Of a stretch of DNA of 5,226 nucleotides, positions 4,601 through 5,226 are shown piece by piece; within the stretch, counting starts at the first letter, position 1, and each line of letters opens with the position of its first letter. The stretch lies in the NCBI GenBank assembly GCA_013415795.1, contig JAAEEL010000070.1, forward strand, positions 1 to 5,226, in the 5' to 3' direction. Under the pieces are notes generated by a model, which was not told where the DNA came from, did not search any database, and saw only the letters and a list, made by a program, of their open reading frames with translations. Source of the DNA: Methanocellales archaeon (GTDB lineage Archaea > Halobacteriota > UBA148). A program made the translations under genes and the position numbers.

Positions 4601-5226
4601 CTATGATATTTCAAAGTGTGTTTCTGAACTGGTGACCACTACACCATTGTATAAGACGTCAATGTTTATAATGGCTGTTGTTTCAACTACCCCCGCCTTG
4701 TATCCAGTGATATAAATTTCAAAAGACCTTACCTCCCCATGTATTATTTTTCCAAGTTCAATCATTTCGCTTTCAAATGCAACATGTTGAGGAGTTGGCG
4801 TTGATAGGTGTACTTCTACTGACTTATAATCCATAATATCGCCATTTTTTAGCGTGATTTGAAGTGGTACAGTCTTATTATCTTTTCCGGAAAGTTTAGA
4901 GGGGGTAGATATCTGTATGCCGGGATATATGATTTTAAACCTAAATGGCTGGGAAGCTGTCTTCTGGTCAGATCCTTCCAGATACTTGACTACAACCTCA
5001 CCCTCATGCTGTCCAGCCATAACGGTTTTTGTCTTTGCATAGAAGTAGAATGTTTTTTTATCATCTGCGGGCAAGATATGCAAGGTTTGTGGAGATATTT
5101 CTTCTAGCACATCTGACTCAACGGATATCTCCATATTTGTAGCATCTTTAACTAAGATACGTTCATTTTTCAGTGTCACTTTTATCTCCATAGTATCTAG
5201 CATGGTAACTTCTGTGGGTACTTCGA
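4601..5226 (-). CDS. C-terminal part of a protein with two tandem beta-sandwich (Ig/CARDB-like) domains (partial)
   Basis: The 207 visible codons end at TAG (4603-4601); the frame has no stop before the right edge. ATG codons at 5203 and 5191 exist, but the sequence before them (EVPTEVT) joins smoothly to MLDTMEIKVTLKNER as the first strands of a domain, so the real start is probably outside the window. Two units of about 100 residues follow each other: one from VPTEVTMLDTMEIKVTLKNE to QPFRFKI, the other from PGIQISTPSKLSGKDNKT to the C-terminus. Both share a strand motif ending in TLKN, alternating hydrophobic residues, an 'I.P..L...' or 'MIELGKI' type strand, and a strand with AGxxE (AGQHEGEVVV and AGVVETTAII). 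This fits archaeal cell-surface or scaffold Ig-like folds. There are no cysteines, no C-terminal transmembrane helix and no sorting motif. Signal peptide and function cannot be judged. Confidence 0.7.
   Translation of the reverse strand, partial: EVPTEVTMLDTMEIKVTLKNERILVKDATNMEISVESDVLEEISPQTLHILPADDKKTFYFYAKTKTVMAGQHEGEVVVKYLEGSDQKTASQPFRFKIIYPGIQISTPSKLSGKDNKTVPLQITLKNGDIMDYKSVEVHLSTPTPQHVAFESEMIELGKIIHGEVRSFEIYITGYKAGVVETTAIINIDVLYNGVVVTSSETHFEIS

Noticed and set aside
4859..5107. Plus-strand open frame of 82 codons
   Set aside because: It is antisense to the long minus-strand frame with a clear beta-strand pattern, and has no ribosome site or recognisable domain.
1..5226. CRISPR array, transposon or phage element
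   Set aside because: No regularly spaced repeats, transposase, integrase or terminal inverted repeats were seen.

Overview
This window looks like a stretch of a euryarchaeal chromosome, possibly a methanogen, ANME-type or Archaeoglobus-like anaerobe. The evidence is threefold. The HypB is of the short archaeal type, without an N-terminal nickel-binding tail. Two plus-strand genes have no Shine-Dalgarno but have AT-rich, TATA-like sequence at the right distance for leaderless transcripts. The intergenic DNA is AT-rich and lacks clear bacterial -10/-35 promoters or strong intrinsic terminators. The lineage assignment is an inference and is not fixed by any marker gene here.

Left part (1-3869): a hydrogenase-maturation locus. 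Four minus-strand genes, hypC-hypA-hypB-hypE, are packed with short overlaps (8, 8 and 14 nt), so they are almost certainly one translationally coupled operon. hypE runs off the left edge. hypF (766 codons) is transcribed divergently on the plus strand. The products make the NiFe(CN)2CO centre of [NiFe] hydrogenases. HypF and HypE build the cyanide ligands from carbamoyl phosphate, HypC is a scaffold and chaperone for the iron unit (normally with HypD), and HypA and HypB insert nickel. hypD is not in the window, and no hydrogenase structural gene is visible.

The 71 bp between hypC and hypF is full of nested inverted repeats arranged nearly symmetrically between the two genes. This suggests one control region for both directions.

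Middle (3870-4600): an AT-rich gap with a 12-bp direct repeat spaced exactly 20 bp apart, then a TATA-like box and a perfect 14-bp palindrome immediately before a small gene (4056-4421). That gene encodes a 121-residue Tat-type lipoprotein with a Pro/Thr linker and one zinc-ribbon/rubredoxin-like four-cysteine module. A further gene-free gap (4422-4600) holds a small hairpin, a 10-bp tandem repeat and U-rich tracts.

Right part (4601-5226): the C-terminal part of a minus-strand protein whose reading frame stays open to the window edge. It appears to be two tandem beta-sandwich (Ig/CARDB-like) domains with no C-terminal membrane anchor. Its function is not recognised.

The hyp genes themselves are conventional. 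The points worth a second look are the dyad-rich control regions, the Tat-lipoprotein zinc ribbon, and the compressed CxC first knuckle of HypA.
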